From an uncultured Flavobacteriales bacterium (lineage in GTDB: Bacteria > Bacteroidota > Bacteroidia > Palsa-965): 64,000 nucleotides of DNA. The position numbers were made by a program, and so were the translations under genes. Under the pieces are notes generated by a model. The model was not told the origin of the DNA and ran no database searches. It saw only the letters and a list, made by a program, of their open reading frames with translations. The stretch spans positions 1-64,000 of the forward strand of contig CALJIF010000041.1 of NCBI GenBank assembly GCA_937974275.1, in the 5' to 3' direction. Numbering within the stretch: position 1 is the stretch's first letter; the number at the start of each line of letters is the position of its first letter. Below, in pieces: positions 26,234 to 35,335 of this stretch.

Positions 26234-27214
26234 ATGTTCAAGCAATTCCCAATAAGATATCTCCTGTTTCTCGGCATTGTTCTGATAAGTTGGTTCATCA
26301 TTGTAATCAGTCAGGACTTATGGTCCGAAGTTGCGTCCCGATATGTATACAGTATAACCATGTTTTTCGGGTCGTTTATTGCGGGAGCCAGCAGTGAAGG
26401 TGGCGGAGCTGTAGCCTTTCCGGTAATGACTTTGATTTTACATCTTGCTCCTTCTCTGGCTCGCAATTTTTCATTGGGATGTCAAAGTTTCGGAATGGTT
26501 TCGGCTTCATTTTTTATTACTGACAAACGCATTCCGATTCTGGGCAGATCGGTGATCATTCCGGTAGTACTAACCGGTATTATCGGATTTCTTCTCGGGA
26601 CATATTTCGTAGCCCCTGAACTACCTCCTAAGACTACCAAATTATTCTTTGTTTCGCTTTGGCTCAGCTTCGGTGCAGCGTTATGGTGGATTAACAAAAA
26701 TGGGAACACAACCGTCCGGGAAGAAGTCGATTTAAAATCGAAGCTCGATCACATCATTCTAATATTCGCAGGATTGCTAGGAGGAATAATAACGTCAGTT
26801 CTGGGCAACGGAATCGACATTTTCACCTTCTGCTTTCTCATTATGTATTTCAATATCAACGAGAAAGTGGCAACACCAACATCGGTTATCTTAATGAGTG
26901 TATTAACCGTATTCGGATTTCTGTGGCACGCCTTTGTAATGCAAGATATCGAGCAAGAAGTGTATTACGCATTATTGGCTGCTGTGCCTGTTGCTATATG
27001 TATGGCCCCATTGGGCGCGTGGGTGATTACTAAATTTAAACGATTGCAAATTGCATACTTTTTAATTGCAGTCATCTTGGTGCAATTCGTAGGGGCAGTT
27101 TTGATTTTACACCCAACTTCCAACGATTGTGTACTGATCATTTCAACGATCCTAACGGGCATAATGCTTTTCTTTGGTGTACGGCGTTTGCAGCACAGTC
27201 GGAAGTCTGCGTAA
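26234..27214 (+). CDS. TauE/SafE-type membrane permease
   Basis: 326-residue integral membrane protein with about eight hydrophobic segments in two homologous halves. FIAGASSEGGGAVAFPVMTL near residues 49-68 and GGIITSVLGNGIDIFTFCFL in the second half are the repeated family motifs of TauE/SafE (DUF81) transporters, linked in other bacteria to sulfite, sulfonate or organic-acid export. It starts at the base after the halogenase 2 stop, so it is in the same transcript. With four sulfotransferases upstream, a sulfur oxyanion or sulfated product is a possible substrate, but this is inference. Confidence 0.8.
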   Translation: MFKQFPIRYLLFLGIVLISWFIIVISQDLWSEVASRYVYSITMFFGSFIAGASSEGGGAVAFPVMTLILHLAPSLARNFSLGCQSFGMVSASFFITDKRIPILGRSVIIPVVLTGIIGFLLGTYFVAPELPPKTTKLFFVSLWLSFGAALWWINKNGNTTVREEVDLKSKLDHIILIFAGLLGGIITSVLGNGIDIFTFCFLIMYFNINEKVATPTSVILMSVLTVFGFLWHAFVMQDIEQEVYYALLAAVPVAICMAPLGAWVITKFKRLQIAYFLIAVILVQFVGAVLILHPTSNDCVLIISTILTGIMLFFGVRRLQHSRKSA

Positions 27215-27540
27215 GTATTGTATTTTCGCCAGGTGATTCCGCTTACAAGCAGTAGCATTCAATTCATAAGCAGCAGAAGGTCATCCATCGCATTATGGTT
27301 ACTACGCATTCTCAAACTGTGGAATCCGCTAAATGTTTGCTCCTATGAAAACAGTAAAAAATCTGTAATGCAAAGCTGTTATGCAGTTAATAATGCTCGC
27401 CTCCGGCCTATTTGATATACAATTCTTTGTAATTTGAATCTGCCGGACCGAGTAACCGGAAAATTTAAGGGACCCGAAGAGTCCGGAAGACATTAAAACC
27501 GATGAGTTTAAATTCACTTTCAGTAATTCACCACTTAAAA
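27215..27540 (+). other. 326-base gap with no recognised gene
   Basis: Separates the end of the biosynthetic cluster from the WG-repeat lipoprotein. Short open frames here have no family resemblance or signal. I see no clear terminator after the permease gene and no perfect TAnnTTTG box; TAAATTCA about 25 bases before 27541 is the nearest promoter-like word. Confidence 0.5.
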
Positions 27541-29301
27541 ATGCGAAATAGTTTAACTCTTCTCATTGCAACCATAGTGTTACTGGCTTCGTGTTCCGAT
27601 CAAGCCGGCAAATTGCGCGCTCCTGTAAAGCTTAATGGCAAATACGGATACATTGATGAAAACGGCACGATGGTAATTGAAGCCAAGTATGATGACGCTA
27701 TGGCTTTTATTCGCGGATCCGCGGTGGTTTGTACAAAAGATAAATACGGAATGATTGATAAACACGGAGATGAGATAACTCCATTTCTATACGACTCTAT
27801 TATTCCTTTCAGTGCTACGTGTTGCATTGTTCAACAGGAAAATAAATTCGGATTTATAGCGAATGGCACGGGTAAGGTTTTGATCGCTCCTACTTTCGAT
27901 CGTGTTTACTATTACACCGACGAATTATGCGTGGTAGAAAAGGGTCAAGGATTAGGTATTGTAAATGAAGAAGGAAAATTGATGTGCGAACCCGTGTTGC
28001 AAGATCTTCAGGAATTTAACGGGCCTTGCGCTATAGTTACTCAATACGATACGACTGATCAGTTGAACTATTTAATGTCAATGGTAAGTGGCAGCGGCAG
28101 CGGCAAAGCAGGCTTAATTAATCGGATGGGAAAAATAATTATACCACCCCGGTATGATGAAATATTTGACGATGCTGCTCATGGTTATTATTACCCGTTT
28201 GTTCGCGATAAGAATATCAACGCAGACACACTTCCGGAGAACTCGCCTTTGTTTTATCAAGGATTATATGGCCTGGCAGATACAACAGGTAAAATAATCG
28301 CAGCGCCTCAATTTGACGAACAACCTGTTTGGGGAGAAAACTTTTTTCGCGTTCGTATTAATAGCAAATACGGATATGCCGATAAGAGCGGAAAAATTGT
28401 GATTCCGGCGCAATGGGAATATGCAACAGCATTTAATGAAGGCAAAGCTATCGTTAGTGATAATGGCAAAACGGCAATCATAAATACAAAAGGTGAAGGG
28501 CTGCAATCGAACTTAGGAGAAGGTGCGGGATTGTATCAATTTCACGCAGGACTCGCACGATGTCGATCCAACTCCGGATTGTATGGATTTCTGAACGATA
28601 AAGGTGAAAGAATAATCCCTGTGAAGTTTGATGCTGCAGATGACTTTGATGCAGAAACGCGATTAGCCATTGTTTCCGAGAATGGAAATTATGGCGTAAT
28701 CAACACCGCAGGACAATTTGTAATTCCCGCGAAGTACGAATTCATTTATTATCTGGGACGCGGATTTTATCAGGTTGCTTTAGAAGATGGAAAGGTTGGC
28801 GTAATACGTAAAGACGGAAGAACGGTTCTCGCAGAAACTTTTGATGAAATATTCTATTTACAACCCGGATTTTTTACCGTCGAAAAAGAATTGTTGACGG
28901 GATGTTTCGACACAACAGGGCGAGAAATATTTCCTGTACAATCTGCAACACCACTGTACTTTATAAAAGGTCGTACCGAGGTAAGTAAAAACGACAAGTA
29001 CGGAGCTATCAACGAACAAGGAAAACTGATCATTCCTATTCAATATGATAGCATTGGGATTTACTTCCGCGGATACAGTACTGTTTTCAAGAACAGCAAA
29101 TTCGGCATGGTTGACTCTTTAGGTAAAGAAGTAATTCCGCCTCAATATGATGATTTACACCCAATGATCAATGGTTACGCTGCTTTTAAACAAGGTAAAT
29201 TATACGGTTATATGGATGCAAAGGGAAACGTTGCAATAAAACCCCAATATGAAGAAGCCGCCGCTTTAATTGATCCGGATCGAAGAGCATTTGAAGAGTA
29301 G
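27541..29301 (+). CDS. WG-repeat lipoprotein
   Basis: 586-residue exported protein. The ATG at 27541 gives a lipoprotein signal MRNSLTLLIATIVLLASC with the lipobox LASC; an upstream ATG at 27502 would bury it. The rest is WG-type repeats of roughly 35-70 residues with units such as KYGYIDENGTMVIEAKYDDA, KYGMIDKHG, KFGFIANGTG and KYGAINEQGKLIIPIQYD. WG repeats are thought to form beta-rich binding surfaces; their ligands are generally unknown. A second WG protein lies at 46397-48520. Confidence 0.85.
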   Translation: MRNSLTLLIATIVLLASCSDQAGKLRAPVKLNGKYGYIDENGTMVIEAKYDDAMAFIRGSAVVCTKDKYGMIDKHGDEITPFLYDSIIPFSATCCIVQQENKFGFIANGTGKVLIAPTFDRVYYYTDELCVVEKGQGLGIVNEEGKLMCEPVLQDLQEFNGPCAIVTQYDTTDQLNYLMSMVSGSGSGKAGLINRMGKIIIPPRYDEIFDDAAHGYYYPFVRDKNINADTLPENSPLFYQGLYGLADTTGKIIAAPQFDEQPVWGENFFRVRINSKYGYADKSGKIVIPAQWEYATAFNEGKAIVSDNGKTAIINTKGEGLQSNLGEGAGLYQFHAGLARCRSNSGLYGFLNDKGERIIPVKFDAADDFDAETRLAIVSENGNYGVINTAGQFVIPAKYEFIYYLGRGFYQVALEDGKVGVIRKDGRTVLAETFDEIFYLQPGFFTVEKELLTGCFDTTGREIFPVQSATPLYFIKGRTEVSKNDKYGAINEQGKLIIPIQYDSIGIYFRGYSTVFKNSKFGMVDSLGKEVIPPQYDDLHPMINGYAAFKQGKLYGYMDAKGNVAIKPQYEEAAALIDPDRRAFEE

Positions 29302-29552
29302 ATAATGGCGATTGATGCTATTAAGTACTTTCAACAAACCCTGCGCACAGGGCATTAATTACAGTTTACGTTTACCCGCATTCAAAACCGGGAAATCGCT
29401 AATTTATCAACACTACAAAACTACCCACCTCTAATTCAGTAATACCGTGGGATTTGAGCATTCGAATTGAACTTTATTGTTCAGAAATTAAAATCACTTA
29501 CCCTGATTATAGTCTTCCGTAAACGTATTTTTGTTTCTCAATTTGATTTACT
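29302..29552 (+). other. 251-base intergenic region before the helicase
   Basis: No gene seen. It holds a short perfect hairpin CCCTG-cgca-CAGGG (29339-29352) without a T-run, and the helicase -7 box at 29526. Confidence 0.5.
29526..29533 (+). promoter_or_regulatory. -7 box TATTTTTG of the helicase gene
   Basis: Perfect TAnnTTTG 19 bases before the GTG at 29553, predicting a leader of roughly 14 bases. No convincing -33 element. Confidence 0.5.
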
Positions 29553-31934
29553 GTGAACAAGAATTATCTGGACGAACTTAACGACGTACAGCGGGAAGCT
29601 GTCATCACTACTGAAGGGCCTGTCATGATCGTGGCCGGCGCAGGATCGGGCAAAACGCGTGTATTGACATATCGCATTGCACATCTTATTCAACAAGGCG
29701 CTGATCCGTTCAACATACTTGCATTAACGTTTACGAATAAGGCAGCGCGTGAAATGAAAGAACGTATCGGCAGGATTGTTTCCAAAAGTGAAGCTCGCAA
29801 CTTATGGATGGGAACGTTTCACTCAGTATTTGCACGTATTCTGAGAGCAGAAGCAGAACGATTGGGTTACCCTCCAAATTTCACTATCTACGATACGGAC
29901 GATTCGAAAAGTGTAATCAAGACCATTTTAAAAGAACAAGGTCTGGATGAAAAGATTTATAAACCGGGATTAGTATTGGGTAGAATTTCTGCAGCAAAAA
30001 ACAATTTAATCTCCGCACAAGCATACATCCAGAACGGACAAATTACTGAAGAAGACCGCATGAGTGGTAAGCCCAAAATCGGATTGATTTATGACCTCTA
30101 CCATAAACGTTGTTTTCGTGCGGGCGCCATGGATTTTGATGATTTACTTTTTAACACTAACATCCTGCTGCGCGATTATCCTGACGTTTTAAATAAGTAT
30201 CAGGATAAGTTCAGATACATCATGGTGGATGAGTATCAGGATACCAACTTTTCACAATATGTTATTGTAAAACAGTTGGCGGCAAAGTTCCAGAACATTT
30301 GTGTCGTGGGTGATGATGCCCAGTCGATATACGCATTTCGCGGTGCGAACATTCAGAATATTTTAAACTTCGAGCGCGATTATCCGGAAATGAAAACATT
30401 CAAACTGGAGCAGAACTATCGCAGCACCAAGAATATTGTTCAGGCAGCTAATGTCATCATTAAAAACAATCGCGATCAGCTGGAAAAGAATGTGTGGACC
30501 AGCAACGATGAGGGCGACAAGATTATTTTAATGAAAGCTCATTCCGACAATGAGGAAGGGCAAATTGTAGCGCGAAGTATTTTCGACACAAAAATGCATC
30601 ACCATGCGCACAACAAAGATTTCGCGATTCTCTATCGTACCAACGCACAAAGCCGTGCAATGGAAGAAGCGTTACGAAAACTCAATATTCCTTATCGTAT
30701 TTATGGAGGTTTATCCTTCTATCAACGTAAAGAAGTTAAAGATTTGTTGGCGTATTACCGGCTTACGTTAAATCATCATGATGAAGAAGCCTTTCGCAGA
30801 ATTATTAATTATCCTGCGCGCGGTATCGGTGACACGACAATTGATCGTATCACAATTGCTGCACGTGACAACGATGTAAGCTTATGGACAGTTTGTGAGA
30901 ACATTGCGGAATTTGCGCTACCTGTAAATAGCGGGACGGTTAACAAAATACAAGATTTTGTTACCATGATAAAAAGTTTTGCCGTGATGGTGCCCGGGCA
31001 AAATGCGTACGACGTGGGCAATCACATTGCTTCTGCAAGCGGCTTGTTGCGCGAGTTGTATACGGACAAAACGCCGGAAGGTGTGAGCCGATATGAAAAC
31101 GTTCAGGAATTGCTGAATGGTTTGAAAGAGTTTTCCGATTCAGAAAATACACCTCCGATTGAATTGATTGAAAATGATCCTGAACTGCAACGCCTCGAGG
31201 CTGAAAAGAAATCGGAAGTATTGGAAGAAACAACGGGCATAGAGGCTCCATTGCGAACACTGGATCAATTTATGCAAGATATCGCGTTACTTACGGATGC
31301 GGATTCCAAACAAACCGAAGAAGACCTGAATAAGGTCTCGATGATGACGATTCACGCTGCAAAAGGATTGGAATTTCCGTATGTATTCATAGTTGGCTTG
31401 GAGGAAAATTTATTTCCTTCTCCGCTTTCTTTAAACTCTAGAGCAGATCTGGAAGAAGAGCGTCGCTTATTTTATGTAGCACTGACTCGTGCTGAAAAAC
31501 GTGCGACAATTTCATACGCATCAACACGTTACAAATGGGGTACACTTACCAGTTGCGAGCCCAGTCGTTTCATTGAAGAAATCGATTTGAAATATATTGA
31601 CTATGGCAATAGTGCCGCGCGTGGAGAAGCTGATACGTTTGGCGAACCAAGTTTCGGAATTCGCAAGCCGGCTGCAACAGTAAAACAACCAACGAGTACA
31701 CCACCTAAAAAACTGGTTAAAGCAAGTACAGCTAATGCAGCGCCAACACCAATCGACAATTCGCACCTGCGCAATTTGCAAGTTGGACAAACTGTTAAGC
31801 ATGAACGTTTCGGAACGGGACAAGTGTTGCAATTGGAAGGTAACTTCCCGAACACCAAGGCTACAGTGCATTTCGATCAGGGTGGACAAAAACAATTGTT
31901 ATTAAAATTCGCTAAGTTGGAAATCGTTTCATAA
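29553..31934 (+). CDS. UvrD/PcrA-type superfamily 1 DNA helicase
   Basis: 793-residue ATP-dependent 3'-5' DNA helicase for repair and replication-fork maintenance. The GTG start gives NYLDELNDVQREAV (Q motif). Then come Walker A VAGAGSGKTR, motif II MVDEYQDTN, motif III VGDDAQSIYAFRGA, motif IV LEQNYRST, motif V TIHAAKGLEF and motif VI FYVALTRAEKRA. The C-terminus HERFGTGQVLQLEG is the Tudor-like tail found in PcrA. Full length. Its context does not link it to neighbours. Confidence 0.93.
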   Translation: MNKNYLDELNDVQREAVITTEGPVMIVAGAGSGKTRVLTYRIAHLIQQGADPFNILALTFTNKAAREMKERIGRIVSKSEARNLWMGTFHSVFARILRAEAERLGYPPNFTIYDTDDSKSVIKTILKEQGLDEKIYKPGLVLGRISAAKNNLISAQAYIQNGQITEEDRMSGKPKIGLIYDLYHKRCFRAGAMDFDDLLFNTNILLRDYPDVLNKYQDKFRYIMVDEYQDTNFSQYVIVKQLAAKFQNICVVGDDAQSIYAFRGANIQNILNFERDYPEMKTFKLEQNYRSTKNIVQAANVIIKNNRDQLEKNVWTSNDEGDKIILMKAHSDNEEGQIVARSIFDTKMHHHAHNKDFAILYRTNAQSRAMEEALRKLNIPYRIYGGLSFYQRKEVKDLLAYYRLTLNHHDEEAFRRIINYPARGIGDTTIDRITIAARDNDVSLWTVCENIAEFALPVNSGTVNKIQDFVTMIKSFAVMVPGQNAYDVGNHIASASGLLRELYTDKTPEGVSRYENVQELLNGLKEFSDSENTPPIELIENDPELQRLEAEKKSEVLEETTGIEAPLRTLDQFMQDIALLTDADSKQTEEDLNKVSMMTIHAAKGLEFPYVFIVGLEENLFPSPLSLNSRADLEEERRLFYVALTRAEKRATISYASTRYKWGTLTSCEPSRFIEEIDLKYIDYGNSAARGEADTFGEPSFGIRKPAATVKQPTSTPPKKLVKASTANAAPTPIDNSHLRNLQVGQTVKHERFGTGQVLQLEGNFPNTKATVHFDQGGQKQLLLKFAKLEIVS

Positions 31935-31957
31935 TTTGAGGCACTTAATCCTCAATT

Positions 31958-33364
31958 ATGAAAATCCTACACGTAGTTTTTTTTAGCGTATTTTTTTCGG
32001 CGGCAAATTTAATTGTTGCTCAAACACCGTACACGTCATCACAATTTGCTTACGACAGCACCCTTAACATAGTGTATGGCACTGCTGTTGATTATGCGGG
32101 CAATACACAATCGTTAACACTGGACATTTACAAACCTGTAGGTGACCAGAACTGCAATCGCCCGATAGCTGTTGTGATTCATGGCGGTGCATGGATTGCG
32201 GGAAGTAAAAATGATCCGTATCCTACTTTATTATCGCGCGAACTGGTGAAGCGAGGTTATGTTGTTGCCAATATTAACTATCGTTTAGGCACACATAAAA
32301 CTTCCAATTACACGATGTATGCGTTGTGTAATACTTCTATTTCCGCACCATGCGGATACATTTGCGACAGCGCCGAAGTATATCGCGCCAACTTTCGCGC
32401 CATGCAAGATGCCAAAGGCGCAGTTCGTTACATGAAAAGTCGTTACCAAACAGATTCTACAGACATTAACAATGTGTATCTGGTTGGTGAAAGTGCCGGA
32501 GCTTTTATTGCATTAGCGGCAGCCTACACGGATCAGGCCTCTGAAAAACATGCTTCATGTTTCGCCATTAGCAACGCACCAAATCCCGATCCGGATATGA
32601 ATACCTACGGATGTATTCCAACGCCGAATAATTTATCGCGCCCTGATTTGGGAAGCATCGACGGCACGTTGCATATGGGAGTTTACGATGCGAAGGTTAA
32701 TGCTGTGGCATCCATATATGGCGGCATTATGGATTTATCCATACTTAATCAGGTTAATGATACTCCGGCCATTTATATGTATCACCAAGGATCGGATGTG
32801 GTAGTGAATTACAATTACGGAACATTATTAGGCCGCATCAGTTGGGAATGTTACGCGCAAACCAATTTATGTCAATCGTATTTCTTTTATCCACGCGCAT
32901 ACGGAGGTGAAGGTTTACGTCAACATTTTGTTTCACTTGGAAATAATGCTCCCGTATATCAGGCCGATATCGTTAACAATTATCAATACCTCAACGATTG
33001 CACAGATAACGGGCACTCTATTGACAACTTTACGTTGCGTTCACAGAACATTGCAAATTTCTTTGGTACTCGGATTGCAGCAACAGGAAATACACCTTCT
33101 TCCGTTTGCACCAGTGGCATTCCTAACAACGAAACAGCAAATGTTTTGCTATTTCCGAATCCGGCACAGCAAACGTTTACAATCCAATCTACTACTTCAA
33201 TTGAGCGCTTGAATATCTATGACATTCATGGAAGACAAGTATTCAGCACAACGCAACTTTATCCAACGAGTGCAATCAATATCAGTCAACTGACACCGGG
33301 ATGTTATATTGTTGAATGCTTCACATCATCCGGAATTTCACGCACACGCCTGATTAAAAACTAA
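31958..33364 (+). CDS. secreted alpha/beta-hydrolase esterase with T9SS sorting domain
   Basis: 468 residues. A signal peptide ends near VAQ (residue 22). An esterase/lipase domain follows with VVIHGGAWIAGSK as oxyanion-hole HGG and YLVGESAGAFIAL containing the nucleophile Ser. Residues from about 395 form a type A T9SS C-terminal domain: LFPNPAQQTF ... LTPGCYIVECF ... TRLIKN. It should be exported and anchored or released by the type IX system. Substrate unknown. A hairpin at 33361-33393 separates it from the convergent M2 peptidase. Confidence 0.85.
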   Translation: MKILHVVFFSVFFSAANLIVAQTPYTSSQFAYDSTLNIVYGTAVDYAGNTQSLTLDIYKPVGDQNCNRPIAVVIHGGAWIAGSKNDPYPTLLSRELVKRGYVVANINYRLGTHKTSNYTMYALCNTSISAPCGYICDSAEVYRANFRAMQDAKGAVRYMKSRYQTDSTDINNVYLVGESAGAFIALAAAYTDQASEKHASCFAISNAPNPDPDMNTYGCIPTPNNLSRPDLGSIDGTLHMGVYDAKVNAVASIYGGIMDLSILNQVNDTPAIYMYHQGSDVVVNYNYGTLLGRISWECYAQTNLCQSYFFYPRAYGGEGLRQHFVSLGNNAPVYQADIVNNYQYLNDCTDNGHSIDNFTLRSQNIANFFGTRIAATGNTPSSVCTSGIPNNETANVLLFPNPAQQTFTIQSTTSIERLNIYDIHGRQVFSTTQLYPTSAINISQLTPGCYIVECFTSSGISRTRLIKN

Positions 33365-33393
33365 AAAGTCCCCAACACTTGGAGACCTTTTAG
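33361..33393. terminator. bidirectional terminator-like hairpin
   Basis: Fifteen-base arms with two mismatches around a CAC loop, ending in TTTTAG on the plus strand and starting CTAAAAA. It lies between two convergent genes and overlaps the esterase stop codon, so it could stop both transcripts. Confidence 0.65.
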
Positions 33394-33411
33394 TTCAATG
33401 CATTCTTGTGC

Positions 33412-35250
33412 TTAATTGCTTCGTGTTTCAGGAAGCGTGTACTTTCTTCCTTTGTTCTGTTCTTGCAACCAAGACATCAATGGTGAGAAATAATCCAACA
33501 TTGGTTTTGCCGTTAAGTCAGAACCGGTTTTTTCTTTCAACAACGTTCTCCAGTCGCCTACACCACCCGACTGCATGATGCCGCCGATAAACTGACCGAT
33601 TCCTTTATTGCCGTAATAATTGGTTGCACGAGGATCTTGCTTCAGAATGTTCTTGGCAATGTAATCGTGGAACTGGAACATTAACACTGTAGATAACGCG
33701 TAATCGTAATACTGTGCAGGATCATCAATAATATGTGTTTTTGTTGCAGCATCACAATAATTTTCGCCGCGCAAATACGGAGGAACAATTCCTTGTTCGC
33801 GTTGCACAATTTCCCACCAACGTTTATTGAACTGATCAGCAGGTAAGTTTTTAGTGTACAATTCGTATTCAAATTCACTCATTGTACCTGCCTGCCAGTT
33901 CAGCGCAACAACATAACGCAATGCTTCCTGCAATAAAGTTTGAATAGAATCTGTTTTCGTTGAAGCATCAATCAATCCTAGGCCCACTAAGAACGGCTTT
34001 TGCATAGCTGCCATTCCGAACATAGTACCTAATGCTTCATGATACGCGCGGTTAGCACCTTCACGCAAAATGTATGGCACGTTAGGTTGACTGTACGCAA
34101 GATAGTAGTAAATATGGCCTAATTCGTGATGTGTAGTTTCGTACCAGCGAGCATTCGGCTCAACGCTCATTAACGAACGTACATCCTGATCCACATCCAT
34201 GTGCCATGCAGAAGCATGTGTATTCTTTTTGTAAATCGCATTTTTAGGCAACGGGAACAGATCCGATTTTGTGTAGAATGATTTCGGCATTTCGGGGAAC
34301 CCCATGCTTACATAAAAACGTTCCGCCTGTTGCACCACCCACATGCTATCGTAATTCTTTTGCTTGATAATGCCATCCAAATCAAATCCTTCCACTTTTA
34401 CGATGTCACTCCAATCCTGGCCCCAACGATTCGGCAACCAGTGCGCCGGTAAATAGTCAGGAACTGTAGGCGATTTGTACTGACGCGCCAATTCGTAACG
34501 CGTCCAAGTGTGTAACTCACGATACAACGGATAAATTTCTGTATTGATCTGGCGCAACACTTTCATCATCTCATCAGCACTCATGCCATAATCAGCCACC
34601 TGATAACTGAAGTAGTCCGGATAGTTCAATCCCTGAACTGTTTTATTACGAAGCAAACGTAAATTCTCTAAAGGCTGATGCAATTTCTTCCCGCCTTCCT
34701 TGCTCGATTCCCACGCCGCCAAGCGTTTTGTAGTATCTTTCTCTTCAATTAAAATGCGATCAATATCATTCGGTGTTACAGTATCTTTTCCGATGGTGTA
34801 CGTATGACTATACAGTAACTTTCCTGCTTCAGTTTCCGCTTTAATTTTTTGTTTCACCGTTTCCTCTTCAGTCATCGGATTAGCACCCGCGAAATACAAA
34901 ATATGCTCCAATTGCTCTACCTGCAACGGAGTTAACTGATCGCGTTTTTCTAAATATGCTTTTGTTTTTTCGATATTCTCTTTGCTTCCGGTGAAATCAG
35001 CATACAATTTCGATGCACGCTCAGCCGCATTTGAAGTGGCAGTGTCGCCTTCCATCATATAGGTCAACAACTTCCACTGCGCTTCATTCGCAACAATGTT
35101 TAATTCTCTCCACTTATTGTTATAAGCCACAAGGAAAGAATCTACCTCAGCAGAAAGATTTTTATTCTCCCCCGAATTACCGCCACATTGCGTGAAGGTT
35201 AACGCAGCTGTTGCTACTACCGCTGCTAAAAATAAAATACGTGTTTTCAT
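33412..35250 (-). CDS. M2-family peptidyl-dipeptidase (ACE-like), probable lipoprotein
   Basis: 612-residue zinc metallopeptidase of the angiotensin-converting-enzyme family. HHELGH at 374-379 (H375, E376, H379) with E405 in REGANRAYHEALG gives the HExxH...E zinc site, and YPDYFSYQVADYGM and EPNARWYETTHHELGH match the family. The N-terminus MKTRILFLAAVVATAALTF with C22 suggests export and perhaps lipid attachment, though Q before the Cys is unusual. It would trim dipeptides from peptide C-termini in the periplasm or at the surface. A -7-like TAGTTTCG lies at 35269-35276. Confidence 0.88.
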   Translation of the reverse strand: MKTRILFLAAVVATAALTFTQCGGNSGENKNLSAEVDSFLVAYNNKWRELNIVANEAQWKLLTYMMEGDTATSNAAERASKLYADFTGSKENIEKTKAYLEKRDQLTPLQVEQLEHILYFAGANPMTEEETVKQKIKAETEAGKLLYSHTYTIGKDTVTPNDIDRILIEEKDTTKRLAAWESSKEGGKKLHQPLENLRLLRNKTVQGLNYPDYFSYQVADYGMSADEMMKVLRQINTEIYPLYRELHTWTRYELARQYKSPTVPDYLPAHWLPNRWGQDWSDIVKVEGFDLDGIIKQKNYDSMWVVQQAERFYVSMGFPEMPKSFYTKSDLFPLPKNAIYKKNTHASAWHMDVDQDVRSLMSVEPNARWYETTHHELGHIYYYLAYSQPNVPYILREGANRAYHEALGTMFGMAAMQKPFLVGLGLIDASTKTDSIQTLLQEALRYVVALNWQAGTMSEFEYELYTKNLPADQFNKRWWEIVQREQGIVPPYLRGENYCDAATKTHIIDDPAQYYDYALSTVLMFQFHDYIAKNILKQDPRATNYYGNKGIGQFIGGIMQSGGVGDWRTLLKEKTGSDLTAKPMLDYFSPLMSWLQEQNKGRKYTLPETRSN

Positions 35251-35335
35251 AAGCTCTGGATAAGTACGCGAAACTAACGACTATACTTCAGAAATCCTGA
35301 GAAATTCGGACCAATGGTCGTAAAACGGGATCAAC

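Noticed and set aside
8396..27214. Flexirubin or aryl-polyene cluster
   Set aside because: KAS, ACP and SDR genes fit superficially, but no DarA/DarB-type enzymes, ammonia lyase, dehydratase or KAS II/CLF genes are present, while a prolyl-to-pyrrole set is.
27218..27415. 65-codon frame after the permease
   Set aside because: No signal, family pattern or promoter; treated as part of a gene-free gap.
31521..31895. Minus-strand frame inside the helicase C-terminus
   Set aside because: Shadow of the helicase gene, with Cys/Phe-rich composition and no recognisable domain.
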